Below are positions 24,101 to 35,726 of a DNA stretch of 64,000 nucleotides, in pieces. Below the pieces are notes generated by a model. That model made no database searches. It saw only the letters and a list, made by a program, of their open reading frames with translations, and was not told where the DNA came from. The stretch covers positions 1 through 64,000 of the forward strand of contig VUYV01000769.1 of assembly GCA_008711295.1 (NCBI GenBank), given 5' to 3'. The first letter of the stretch is position 1. Every line of letters starts with the position of its first letter. The DNA comes from Anarhynchus alexandrinus. Its lineage: Eukaryota; Chordata; Aves; Charadriiformes; Charadriidae. The translations under genes were made by a program, and so were the position numbers.

Positions 24101-24468
24101 AATCCTAAGTGCTTTTGTCAGTGCACACTTACACAGATATTGTCTTCCCGTAGCTTTCCTTGCAGGCATTCTGGAGCTGAAGCAGTTTTTCACTGAAAGT
24201 AATGATAGGGCCTGATGTACGTAAAATCTGAGTTGGGTTAACCACCCTTAGGTTCTTTGTTGCAAGTACATCACGCATTGCGGGCTGAGCTAGGATCGCC
24301 CAATAAATCTTTAACTTCTGTGAAAATAAAAGGTGCCAAGTGTAACTGATTCAAGAAAAAAAGCATACTGCATTGGTGTTTTAGGAACTGCACTTGATAA
24401 TTAGCAATAGATTTGTCATTACTGTTGTGTTATGGCCTGTCTTTAACTAAACTAATGCTCAAAGAGGG
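21119..24468. other. Unique noncoding sequence
   Basis: No gene recognised. The reverse frame at 23517-23933 (138 codons) is the longest and abuts an A14 tract at 23944-23957. Its predicted peptide matches no family I know, and the forward strand contains a CCTGATCCAA phrase common in old amniote repeats. The block at 22330-22560 is richer in homeodomain-like TAAT motifs but is otherwise unclassified. Confidence 0.55.
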
Positions 24469-24743
24469 TGCGCTTATTTTGGCTGAGGTAAAGTAAATTT
24501 TCTTCAGAATAGATAGTATCGGGCTATGTTTTGGATTTGCGCTGAAAACTGTGTTATTAATACAGGGATGTTTTAGTTACTGCTGAGCAGGGCTTACACA
24601 GAGTCAAGGCCTTTTCTGGTCCTCACACCGCCCTGCCGGCAAGTCTTTTGGGGGTGCACAAATAGTTGGGAGGAGACACAGGTGGGACAGCTGAGGCCAA
24701 CCAACCGAACGGATATTCCATACCATATGACATCATGCTCAGT

Positions 24744-24749
24744 GTATAA
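24744..24749 (+). promoter_or_regulatory. LTR TATA box
   Basis: TATAAA lies just after ATGCTCAGTG inside the solo LTR, in the normal position of the LTR core promoter. Whether it still drives transcription is unknown. Confidence 0.6.
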
Positions 24750-24932
24750 AGCTGGGGGAAGAAGAAGGAAGGGCAGAACATTCAGAGTTATGGCATTTTG
24801 TCTTCCCAAGTAACAGTTATGCGTGATGGAACCCTGCTGTCCTGGAGATAGCTGAACACCTGCCTGCCAATGGGAAGTGGTGAATGAATTCCTTGTTTTG
24901 CTTTCCTCACGTGGGCGGCTTTTGCTTTACTT

Positions 24933-24938
24933 ATTAAA
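24933..24938 (+). terminator. LTR poly(A) signal ATTAAA
   Basis: ATTAAA lies about 185 bp downstream of the LTR TATA box, in the position of the retroviral polyadenylation signal. Confidence 0.55.
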
Positions 24939-26637
24939 CTGTCTTTATCTCAATCCATGAGTTTTCTCACTTTTACTCTTCTGATTCTCTCCCCCATCCC
25001 ACTGGGGAAGAGTGAGTGAGCGGCTCCATGGTGCTTAGTTGCTGGCTGGGCTTAAACTGTGACAGAGGGTAAGAAGTGCTTATATTTTAAAGACTATAGA
25101 TGGTCTTATACTTCCTGATCTTCGAACACTGAAGGACAGATCTTTTAACCAATCAAATACAATTTATTATATCCTTGTGACACCACCGATGAACATGACA
25201 CATCAGGAAGAGAGCAGTTGTGTTTCTCCAATCCTTCTTTCCCTTGTTTAATCTTGTTACTTCCAGTTATGATTCTTCTCAAGCCAGGATTTCTTCTGCT
25301 TTGGCCATGACACTTTTCAGATAACTATGGATGTGGATCATATTGTGTTTGATAATGTCTAGAAAAGCAGTATGTATTTAGGATTTCGTTCTTGAATTTA
25401 ATACATGAAGATCATGATGCCTTTCCTCTACAGAAACCAACAGGATTGCTGTGACACAAAGCCAGTGTAATGGAGCAAAGATAAGATCTTTGATTTTTAT
25501 CCTGTCTTCTTAGGAAAAACCTTCAAAAATGTTAAGGACTGCTCTGTCTGGACAAAGAATTCTCAGAAGAGAAATCAGTGGTCCCAAACTGCAAATAACA
25601 TTTACCGTAAAACCACAAAGAACATTCAGATTTCAGAGAATTAACAAATGCCTGTTACTAAGTTTATTTCAGTATAAGAGAGGCTTATTTGGTAGACCAT
25701 GATGATGAAGACCAAAAGCAAAGTATTCCTTAAGTGTTTGTTGTTTCCTATCAAACCGTCTGATCGTTTGTGTCCAAATTGCTCAAGTTCCAATTTTAGA
25801 TATTTCATGGCAGACTCTGATCTTAGTCACATTGCTGTAAATGGGATGTAAATAGACTGTCCTTCCCCTATAACATCTGTGTTATTGAAATCTGACTTCT
25901 TCACAAAGATTGCATTCATAAAAGTGCCAAATACAAGTGTGATTTCATCAGCTAGGAATTTTTCTTTGCTGACAGCTTTGGCCCTCACATAGTTGAGCAG
26001 AGTTGGGCATCTTGTAAACAGGGACACTGTTCAATAACAGGCATGACTTCTTTTTAGGATACCTCCCCAAGCAGCCTGACACTTCCCCTCAGCAAACTGT
26101 GACAGCAAACAGGAGCTTCCTTCAGATATTGTCTGTGATGTGATTAAATGTCTGATGGTTTCTTTTGATCTCAGCACTGGTGGACTTAATCACAGATATC
26201 CTACCTTGTGTGGCCAAAGAATTACCACTGATGGCTGTCTAATAGAACAGTTTAGATTTCTGGTTCAAATTTATTGGCTTATAATGAATGGATTTGCTTT
26301 AGTTCTTGAGGATTTAGAGGATTTTTCCTTTTACTTTATTCCCTGCTATTACATTTCTCTTAGCCATAGTGATATTTTATGCTATTTAAATGGCACACTT
26401 TGATTTAACAGTCTAAGTACCATTACTATGTCTTTGCATGCCAACAGCTGATACAATGGGCTTCTTAGACTTTGTCTCCTTTTTCATATTAGCTAGGTTT
26501 CTTCTGCATAACCTTGGTAGAAAGGACCCTACTCCCTGCCAAGAGCAGAAAACACGTTATAGCAATTGCATGAAAGACTATGGCAGTGCAGAAAGGTTAG
26601 CCAAGCTTTATTTTTTAAAAAGACACACTTTTTTTTT

Positions 26638-26654
26638 GTGTGTGTGTGTGTGTG
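26638..26654. repeat. (GT)8 microsatellite after a T tract
   Basis: Eight GT units follow a run of nine T. Confidence 0.9.
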
Positions 26655-27148
26655 GAGAAGTAATATAATTAGCTTCGTGCTGTTATTTCTCTTGTGGTAT
26701 AAATTTGTATCCATTTAACCAAAATTACTCGTCTTAAATTTTAAACATAAATAAATAAGACCACTATCTTAGCTGTCACCAGGAATTATAGGACGACTTG
26801 CAGTACTGTACCTCAGGACTGCCTACACAAAAGGATTTAAGCATTAAGGCTGCTGGCAGTGTTTGTGATACCTTAATTAGGTACTGCCGTATATGCAGCA
26901 TAGAGAGGACTACACGGCACTTGATGCCAGCATGATCTCTGGCACCATTTCATGGAAACGCAGCCAGGCAGGCCTCCTTTGATAGACATCATCACTTGAG
27001 GGTTTTAAAAGAGAGAAGCTGACATGAGCTGGCTTGTGGGTCAGGCTGGGAGCTGGAAGTGAGACGGGCTACAGCTATTCAGTGGTGTCAAGACTGAGGC
27101 ACTTCTGGGCTATTGTGGAAGGGAAAGATTCGGTGTCCGGGGAAGGTT

Positions 27149-27174
27149 CATATCAAAGGTCCATGTCAAAGGTC
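27149..27174 (+). repeat. 13-bp tandem pair with AGGTC half-sites
   Basis: CATATCAAAGGTC (27149-27161) is repeated at once as CATGTCAAAGGTC (27162-27174). The second copy with flanks gives ATGTCAAAGGTCT, 11 of 13 bases of the DR1 element AGGTCAAAGGTCA. The first gives 10 of 13. See findings. Confidence 0.6.
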
Positions 27175-30100
27175 TACACGTGGGATTTAGGTGCCTAAAT
27201 AGAGCACAAGTCCTTTTGTTAATGTAGCCATGGACTTCCACAGCCTGAGTTGCATAATCAAAAGCTGTCAAGAGAAAAATGAGAGAGTCATAACCTCTTC
27301 CACGCTGATCCAGGACATGAAGTCCTATCCATGGCCTGAGACTACCACTGTTGGTACCTAACTTTAGTCTCTTCTATTTGATTGATCCCTGTAAAATTAC
27401 ACTGGCAAAAAAAACCCTGCTATAATACAGAGCGGGACCCAGCCCTTTGTTGCTGGAAAAATAAAAAAAGAGATATCTCTTAGCAAAGACATAAGGAGAT
27501 GACATTGCTATGCTGGTTTTCACTGGCTCAGGAGAGTTCTCTGTCATCTAATTCAATGTTTGGGGTAAAAGTGCTATGACTTGGGAGAGGCAGAATGCGA
27601 GTGATGTGCCACTGTTGCAGAGCCAGGTTTAGAGGTGTAACAGCGAGCTCCAAGGTGTTACGAATGTTAACATGTCTTAAACAGGGGAATATATTTAGAT
27701 TGTTTGTGCTAGTAGGTATTTTTTAGTAGGAGTTTATGTTATTGTGTCTTCTCATTTTAGTGATGACTGTCACAGTCCCAGTGAATTCTTAGTCAGAAAA
27801 TTTCTTTTCATAGTGTCACTTCAGGCTAAAATAAAATCCTTTTCCCAAACAGAGCTTTTTTTACAGTAGAATAGGTACAATGGGCTATTCAACTGGATTC
27901 TATAGAATCTGTAGTTTCAAGTCTTAATGTTCCTTTTTTATGATCTCCTCCTTTTCGTTTATAATATTGTTCTGCTTTTCCTTTTTTGTACTGTGCATAT
28001 CCTATTTTGTTCCACTGAAATAATTTTGTAAGAAATCCTTCATCAGGATAATGCTGTCTATTCAGTCATCACAGGCACGGTTTTGTTCTTTGAGCTTTGG
28101 CTAGCTTATATACACACTCCTACACTTCCAGCGATTACTTCCAGTGCCAGCTGGGATACCTATTGGTGAATTCAGAGCTGATTAACTGAACAAGACAGTT
28201 GTTGCTCCAATTAACCTACTCCATGTTTCAAGAGATTTCATTTTTTTTCATTAAGAAAACAAGAAGTGGAGGGACAGACTTTCTTTATCCAAATTGCTCC
28301 ATCCTTCTCCCCACAGGGAAAAAAAAAAGTCAATTTGGTGAACAAAGAGCGATCATTACTGGACATCTGCGGCTAATAACTGGGACACAACAGAAATTTG
28401 AGGACTGGATGCTTAACAGTTCATTGTAGGTTTTATTTGCATATACAAAGCTCCTTCCCAGCAGACTGTGAGAAAACATTTCCTTTAGCTGGTTGTGGTG
28501 GACATTGCTAGTTTTCTACATGGCGAACGAATGTGTTAAATAATTAAAGTAACCATCAAGGTGCTCTGCTTAAATGCCAGCTTTCAAAACCAATGTACTT
28601 TTGCTTCACAGAAGGGTTTAAATCATGTAATTCACAAGGTAGGACTGTGACTGACCTCTGTGGGAATGCACAGAAAGAAATGTTTCCATGAGTTTCCCCC
28701 CTTGCGCCCTCTCTATAGGAAGAAGCAAACAATTGCAGTCCTTGTCTTCTAACACAATGCTGACAGACAAGCTCTGGAGAAACTTGGGCAGCAGCAGCAG
28801 CAGAGGTTAACACACCCAGATGTTTACTCCGTCCCTTTGCTGGGTATTTCTACTCTCACAGCTAAGTCAGCAGAAGGGAACACACATCCACACCAGAACT
28901 GTCCTGGGAAGGAGAGCACAAGCATGCTTAGCACCTTGCTGCGGACCCAGGAATCCACCTATTCAGGTGGCCTGGACAGACCATACATAAGCAGCACCAG
29001 CTGCATGAAGCTCCGTTCAGCCTCACAAGCTTCCTGACCTCTTGTTACGAGTGTTTGTGCCTGAGACTGCAGGGTGGCAACCAACTGCATGGCTGGGAGG
29101 AAAGTAAAACACAAGCCTCTGCATTTTATGGTGGCTTTACACCCTGGGAACATGTTGAGTCCCTTCTTTAACTTAAGACGTTGCTAATGTTTCAGTTAAG
29201 TAGTAACAAAGGTACTGCAAGGTTTCATGATGATGGTAGTGATAAAAATAGCTACTGATGTCATAGGAAGCTCTCAGCCTCTCTTGGATTTATATCACTT
29301 TTTAGTGGAAAAGACATTGATCAGAAGCAATATGAAATAAAAGCTTTGTTAAAGAAGGATGTTGGCGCTTAGTGTTGATTCATTCAGCTCAAACAGAGGA
29401 TTACTGATTCCAGGCAAATGTTGACGTTTCAAAATCAGTTTTCGTTCTGATTGCAAATACAGTTTAAAAAAAATCTTATGACTTACGTAGCTTATTTTGG
29501 TGTCAGCTCACGGCTGTTCTGGAAAATTTTTGCACCTCGAGACAGGAACCAGGGTGCCTCAGGTCTCCAGCTCGAGAAAAACTTCCTCTGAGAGGAAGTC
29601 CCCTTGTTGCAGGGACAAAGACCCTGTGCCCCCCGGATTCCCCTTAAGATTGCTCCCAGCACAACTCACCTGCCTGTGGTTTCATGGGATTTTACCAAAA
29701 CTGAGATGTCTCTGTAAAACATTTCGGTCTTTTAGCTGAAATTGTTCCACTGGAAATTTCCTAACACCTGGGTTTGGTTTTTTTTTTGACACATGCATTC
29801 TGTTTATTTATTGATACATTTCTGTTTCCTCTCTGACTACAGTGAAGAATTTAAACCAGGCTATCTGAAAGTAGCTGTATTTGTATGTTAGAAATGTCCA
29901 ACTCCACCAAAACCCCTCCACCTAATACTTAGAGGCAAATAGCTTATGCCTTCTTACTAACGAGAGTCAGAGCCTTGTACTCTGTAGCTAATCCTCCTCA
30001 AGACTTCTCATTTAAACATAGTTCCTGTATCAATATCCCAAGCCCTGTATTTTTGGTGGCACCTACTTACATTCAGGACCTAGACTGGTAGATTGGACCA

Positions 30101-31099
30101 AAGCCACAACTACAACAGCAAAAAAGCTGCACTATATTTTTAACTTTGTAATTTTTAGTAATTTTTAAAATGGAGCATTGTGATTGTGAAGCAGGTGGCA
30201 GAAGGCAATGTCTGTCATCTTGTCTTCAGAGAAGGTAGGGAGTTCCAATGCATCTTTCAGAAGCTGGGATTCCTCAAATTCAAGTCTTCTGTCCATATGA
30301 ATCAAAGCAGTAAGGTAATACAGGTGTTTTTTATTTTTTGTACCCTAGCTGATAGCCTCAGCTGTTACTGAACAGCTCTGGGAAAAAGCAGAGGAGAACT
30401 GGTCGAGCCCTTTTCTGAGAGGATGTCTCCCTTTAAGGCTATTCAGTGTTAGAAAGAGAAGAGGAGGGAAAATGACTTCACAGACAGATGGTTAAGGTAA
30501 ACACGGCCTTCTGTCTCAGCTCCTGTTAACTAATGAATTTGTGCTTCAGGCTGGTGCAGCGACTCTCTTTTTCTTTCAGATATAAGGATCCATGTCTTCC
30601 ACAATGCCTGCAGCAAATACACTGCCTGTTTTATGACATTAATAAGGTAGTCTCCAATACTTTACTCAGTAACCTTCAAGGGCAAAAGTGCACACGGAGG
30701 ATATATTCTATATCTTTCATCCACTGCATTGGCACATCCCATTTCAAGATGCTTTCTCTGTCATGATGACAAAAATTCTTCACTCCATAAGTGAAGTCTT
30801 CTGTGATTGAGCGTGGTGCCTCTGACATATCTGGACACTGCAATACCATAAATGAGCTCAAGGTCTGTGTGCATTATACATTTTGGGGGAAAGGCCATTT
30901 AGTCCATCTTTTGGGACAAAACATACCTGCTACAAAAAGGGAGAAAACATGCCCTGAGACAGACTGCTCCAAAGCGCCTTGTGATAACAAAGGATTTCAA
31001 TGCAGTCAGAGATCTTATAGCTTTTGAAGGATTTATTTAACATTCTTTTCAGTGCAGTAGCCTGTGGTGATAACATCAGTCAAAACATGATGCTTCTTC

Positions 31100-31830
31100 T
31101 TTTCCACTACATCTCCCTCCCCCTCGTACCACCTCCCCTGCTCTGGTCCAAATGGCCGAGAAGCAGCATTAATGAACGTGGTCGGCGAAGTACTAAAAGG
31201 CACTTTCCCTGCACCATAATATTAAAACCCCAGGGACGGGAGGAAATTAAAGTCGTCTGCCGTCATCGGTGATACAGACCGGGGGTCCCTGCTGGCCAGC
31301 TGGTTTGAAGTGCGGCCTGTGCTCTGCTGCCAGCCCATCTCTGCCACGTCCCCAGGAGACAGCGCCGGGCTGAACCAGCGGGGCCATCCGTCATTAACAA
31401 GCAGGGTATAATGCCTTGCCATGCCTCTCACAACGGCACAGAAAGAGGGAAGAGGCAGTTTAAATTTCACCAAAGCCGGGGCGGTGTCAGGAGAGGTTTA
31501 ATCAGACGGCAGGCTCTCCTGATTACATATCCCAGAGTCAGCTCCCAGGCGCAGACAAGCCAATATTCTGGGCTCTCCCTGAGGTTAGTCTGGAGTCACT
31601 CAAAATATAAAATATGAATATGGAAAGCAGTAATCTTTTCCTTGCTGGATCAGAAGCATTTAAAATCGCATTCCCTGCCTAACTGTCCTTCGAACGTGGT
31701 CCTGTGTTCTGCGAAATTATTTATTTCTGAATTTTGCCCCTGTAAATATGTAATTAATGCGCTGTGTTTAGGATTCAGCAGGGTGTGTGAATCTCTGTGA
31801 TAGGAAGCTAACAAAAACACAAATAGATGG
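31100..31830. promoter_or_regulatory. Candidate regulatory block, locally CpG-rich
   Basis: About 20 CpGs lie between 31145 and 31560 in surroundings that have very few. The block also carries several homeodomain-type cores (CATTAATGAAC near 31168, TCATTAACAAG near 31390, GTAATTAATGCG near 31750). There is no coding frame with family similarity and no obvious repeat. This combination is typical of developmental enhancers or small CpG islands, but sequence alone cannot show activity. It could also simply be a GC-richer unique segment. Confidence 0.35.
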
Positions 31831-33544
31831 TAACACAGTGACCCACCAAAGCACAGCCTCTTTGGAAACCACAGGAGACTTCAACTTAAATGAAATGTTA
31901 GGGGGTGTGTGAAGCAGACTGGGTCCACTGACGCATGAACAGCTCCCTTATGGAAAATCATTCACTGACATCTTTAAGGGACTAGCCCTTAAAATTTCTG
32001 TCCCTTTATAAACCTCTGTAACTGAAGATACCATTCTGCAGAGTGTTCACAAAGGGCTGGTAAGAAATTAAGTTACAGTTGCATTTACACTTATTTTAAA
32101 ATTAAAATTAAAATTGAAATAACGTTCTGCCTCCTCATTGTGCCTTATCTCCACTTGGTCTCACTCTATATCACTTGCTGCAGGAGTCCCATTGCAGTGA
32201 AACGAGAGTCATATCGAGATTAGCCTTAATATGTACAGCGACATGGTTATTGAGATAGGTAACTCCCGAGGTAACTTTTACCACAGTTGTACTGCTTCCT
32301 GGGATCTGCTCTGTTCCAAAGTGATGTGTCAGAAAGAAATGCAACATTTTTCCTCGTCTGTGTGACAGTCTGAGATAATTTTATTTACTTCTGCAAGAGT
32401 CCATGTGTAACACTTCACCACGTAAACAGAGTGCCGACATTGGAACAACCACGTGGTATTTTCAAACTTTATGGACTTGAAAACAATTCAGTGCACAGAA
32501 ACACATTTGCAGAGATAATATGTTGTCCAGTTGGAGGTACTCAAATGCAGGCACAGTGAACATCTGCAAACTGTAGTCGTAATACTGCAATGCCTTACTG
32601 AACAGCTGTGGAAGAATAAAACTGCAGGATTTATAGGCTTTATTTCTGGACCGCGATATACTTTTTCTTGAGTCTTGGGTGTATTCAACACAGAATGCCC
32701 CCATGAATGGAATTCACATACAAACAACTAGAAATGAAATCAATATAATAAAATGCAGTAATCTTGAGTAAGTAGGGGTAGATACAGCCACTATGATTAG
32801 AGGTTGCAAATCCTTTCTTTTATTTTGCATGGTACCATGAAGGCTGCAATTCACTCTCTCTGTGCTGAAAGACAGATGCAGTAAAAATACGTATTAATAA
32901 TATCTTATCTGTGTTTTTTTTCAGAAAATGCCCTGTGACGTTGGGCTGCATGGTGCAGTGAATCTAATTTAATTAAGTCATTGTGGATGATTATTGACAG
33001 TATGAGACTTCAGAGGAAATATCATTGATCAGTGGAAGTTTTTGCCAAGTGAGTATACAAGAATTGGTTAGAAATTTCCAGGTGAAAACCTTCCTTTGTT
33101 GGGAAAGGTTGTTTTGTGGAACCTGCCTGCAGTGCTCCCCAGAAAGGACTGCCTTAATTAGCCTTGGGATGAAACTTTGTGGTCGGAAACTTTTTTGGTC
33201 GGACTTTGAAGTCAGAAACTGCTGCTCTTTTCTTCCCAGTTTGTATTCTGGAACATCAGAAATGTTCCACGTTTAGTCTTAGATCTTAGCCCTTGGCTGC
33301 CAAGTTCTTCCCTCCCAAACTGTTTGTAATCTTCTTTGAGATTTCTGTTAAAGCTTTCCTCAAAGGAAGACTTAGGATGGACTAAACTAAAGCTGACAAA
33401 AATTGGAGGATGATTTCATTAACAGGTATCTGGGAAATCAAACAGGAAATGAAAATCAGTGTTGATACAGTCAGAATTAAGTGCATGGGAAGAAAATGCC
33501 AGAATTTCGCATACTTAATGACTGGCTTTTTCCAGTCAGAATAA
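31831..33544. other. Unique noncoding sequence
   Basis: Contains an (AAAATT/AAATT)n microrepeat at 32093-32119 and otherwise AT-rich unique DNA. Frames at 32462-32704 and 33025-33276 lack recognisable domains. Confidence 0.6.
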
Positions 33545-34195
33545 CGAGCTAGGAGTCACTGTGGACAGCCCTGTGCCAACGCCAGCTCCATGCTCAGTGG
33601 TATCCAGGGAGGCTAATGGAAAGGTAGGAGAACTAGGGAAGGAAAAGGAAACAAACCAAAACAGAAAAAGGTGCTGTACCATCATAAAAATTGGTACACA
33701 GTCTGTGCCACAAAATGTTGCCTCTGTAGCTATCTGCTTGCAGAGAATCAGCAATGGAACGGGGAGAGGTACAGGGAAGGGCGGCAGAGGAGACCAACGG
33801 CTTCCATAAGGGGAGAGAGAAACACATTAATATTTTTCAGTATGGAAAAGGATTTACCAAAGGGAGAGATTGCAACAAAACCAAACCGTTATAAACTGGA
33901 AATTGTATTTACTGCTCCTCATAACAGAACAACTAAGGGAACCAAATTAAATTACAATACAAAAGGTCTGAGACAGATAAAATACTTCTGCCTGTCAAAT
34001 TTTCAAGACTGCATAAATGTACTGTTAAGCTTATTGCCACAGAATGCTGTGAAATTAAAAAGTATAAAAATAAGTTTAAAGAAGGCTGGACAGAGTCACA
34101 GGAGCCAATCGGTGGCTGTTGAGCATGATGGTTCAGATGCAAACTCTCCCTTAAGTTACAGTAAGATAAGACTCCCTAAATGGCTACTGTAAGAG
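33545..34195 (+). mobile_element. Ancient CR1-clade LINE, ORF2 C-terminus and 3' part
   Basis: Despite heavy divergence the block order is that of an old amniote CR1: GAGTCACTGTGGACAGCC (the LGVTVDS region), AACGGCTTCCATAAGGGGAG (RLPYEER region), TATGGAAAAGGATTTACCAAAGG (LEKR region), ATTGCCACAGAATGCTGTGAAATTAAAAAGTATAAA (LPQ.VVEAKSI region) and CGGTGGCTGTTGAGCATGATGG near the end. Several indels break the frame. It is much older than the octamer-tailed copies elsewhere in the window. No octamer tail is left. Confidence 0.85.
33671..34192 (+). pseudogene. Open frame over old CR1 ORF2 C-terminus
   Basis: A 173-codon frame spans most of the old element. Its C-terminal part reads LLPQNAVKLKSIKISLKKAG, which lines up with the CR1 ORF2 ending of the LPQDVV.AKSI..FKK type, so this portion is still in original register. 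The N-terminal third is out of register: the LGVTVDS-like segment lies in another frame at 33561-33809. The frame is therefore a mixture of remnant and chance, not a host gene. It has no start context or splice sites worth noting. Confidence 0.75.
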
Positions 34196-35009
34196 AGAGT
34201 ATATAACTGTTAATCTGACTTTATCTTTTATTCCTTTCTTAAGTTTTCTGGAAAACAGATTATGAGATTCTTTTTATGCAATCCAGATATCTGCATTTTC
34301 ACCTGTAACACATGGTAGTAATTAGTAGGTAAAAAATGCTTTAAGCCATTAACGATAGCTGTGAAAACAGACTTCCAGATGATCTGCTGCTCAATAAAGT
34401 GCCTTTGTGTGCATGACTGCAGGTAACCCAGGTTGAGCAACGACCTAGCTAAACATTTTTAACTTCTAATTGTACTTGCCAGTAACAGTGACTAGCCATG
34501 GGATCGGTCAATGCGGTCTGTGCAGCTCTGCTCTCACAAAAGCTCCAGCAAAAGTTCAGCAGGGTTTCAGCTGCAAGTGTGGCTGGTGCCCCCTGTTTCC
34601 TTCCAGCAGTGAGGTGTTGTATGGACAGCTGGGAGAGAAGCCTCTGTTTCTGCAGTGCTGATGAGCATCTTCCATGGAAAACAGTGACAGCTGTTATTCA
34701 TAAGAGGGCTGATTATAGGAATGAATCCTAGAAACCCATGTTACAGGAATAAAAAAATACTCCTTTCCACTTTTCTCCTCCTAACATCCTAGTAAATCTT
34801 AATGTCACATTCCTGTAAACTGCTCATAATAATGTGCTATTGGGAGTCATTATCATTTTACAGGAAAAAAAAAGTGGATCAAGAGCTCTTCTTGGCCATC
34901 CTGTTAGGATCATGTTCATCCAGAAAACAAACAGAGTGTAAAAAGACTGTCCATTGTAACTGAAAAACCTAAAAATCTAAAAGAAAAAATATTAAAGGAA
35001 ATTAGTTGC
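34196..35009. other. Noncoding, one weak MIR-like fragment
   Basis: Unique AT-rich sequence. At about 34845-34880 the phrase GTCATTATCATTTTACAGGA followed by AAAAAGTGG resembles the reverse complement of the MIR central region (TTATTATCCCCATTTTACAGATGAGGAAACTG). The match is short and I rate it weak. Frames at 34470-34731 have no recognised domain. Confidence 0.45.
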
Positions 35010-35353
35010 TGTCCTGGATTGAGGTAAAACAGAACCAATTTTCTGTTCGGTAATTTTACTTTTTAGCTAGGCCTCTTCTAACTACTGAAATTAACAGCAT
35101 ATTGTGGAGACACTGTTTGCTCTCAGAGAGATAAGACCTATGTTTATAGCTGATGCCAACGGATGGTATGCAGAGAGGCTCCTGCTTATACTTATTGCTA
35201 TAACAGCCAAGGGCAGCTCACTTGGTTATTTGCCCCATTGAAGGGTCAGAAGCGGAAAAGCATGGAGGGGTCACACCTGTGGGGAGAAGAGGACAGGACA
35301 GGTGACCCAACACTGACCAACAGGGTATTCCATCCCATCTGCCTCATGCTCAG

Positions 35354-35359
35354 TATAAA
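35354..35359 (+). promoter_or_regulatory. LTR TATA box
   Basis: TATAAA follows CATGCTCAG, the same arrangement as in the LTR at 24.5 kb. Confidence 0.6.
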
Positions 35360-35600
35360 AGCTGAGGGATCAAAGGGTCAGCCCTCTTTCTTCAATGGCT
35401 GACGTCTGAGGAGGACTCTGTCTGTTCGTCTGCCTTTGATCCCAATCCTGAATCCAGATCCAGAATCCAGTTCCCATCTGTCACTGAGTCCAATCTGGGA
35501 CTTCCCCAGTGCCAGCCGGTGATGTGATCGTCGTTCTGGGAGCTTGATACATTTTTGTATGTGTTTCATTATTTCCTTTTTATTTTATTATTAACATTTC

Positions 35601-35606
35601 ATTAAA
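35601..35606 (+). terminator. LTR poly(A) signal ATTAAA
   Basis: ATTAAA about 240 bp downstream of the TATA box, as expected for an LTR R region. Confidence 0.55.
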
Positions 35607-35726
35607 GTAGTTTAGTTCCTTCTAAACTCATAAGTCTTTCTCTCTCTCCCTACTCTCCTTGAAGAGAGAGGTGGGGGAGAATATCTGTCATTCGCCTCAG
35701 TGGCCAGACTGTCCCAAACCATGACA

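Larger units (their letters stand above)
24469..25064 (+). mobile_element. Solo ERVL LTR (TguLTR5-like) with perfect target duplication
   Basis: A 596-bp LTR bounded by TG and CA is flanked by an exact 5-bp duplication GAGGG (24464-24468 and 25065-25069), the length typical of ERVL. The order of blocks matches a widespread bird LTR: GGATATTCCATACCATATGACATCATGCTC, a TATA box (GTATAAAG near 24744), ATTAAA at 24933-24938, then TCTCAATCCATGAGTTTT and a TCTCCCCCATCCCACTGGGG block before GTGAGTGAGCGGCT. No internal viral genes remain, so it is a solo LTR left by recombination. CpG decay is visible (TGACATCATG where a TGACGTCATG CRE is expected). The name TguLTR5 is from memory. Confidence 0.93.
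25065..31099. other. Unique noncoding sequence
   Basis: No gene is supported. It contains a TG tract (26638-26654), a 13-bp tandem pair carrying nuclear-receptor-like half-sites (27149-27174) and a weak old-repeat phrase near 25800-25850. Open frames at 26140-26403, 28556-28813 and 30791-31027 have no recognised motif. Confidence 0.55.
35010..35726 (+). mobile_element. Full-length solo ERVL-type LTR
   Basis: 717 bp from TGTCCTGG to CCATGACA. It has a TATA box (TATAAA at 35354-35359), a short transcript-like section rich in CCAATC/GATCC phrases, ATTAAA at 35601-35606 and a 3' pyrimidine-rich end before GAAGAGAGAGGTGGGGG. The flanks are GTTGC (35005-35009) and GTTAT (35727-35731), a 5-bp duplication with two transition differences, so less certain than the duplications of the other LTRs. 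The first about 139 bp are roughly nine-tenths identical to the LTR at 14606, so both are the same subfamily. No internal genes remain. Confidence 0.9.
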
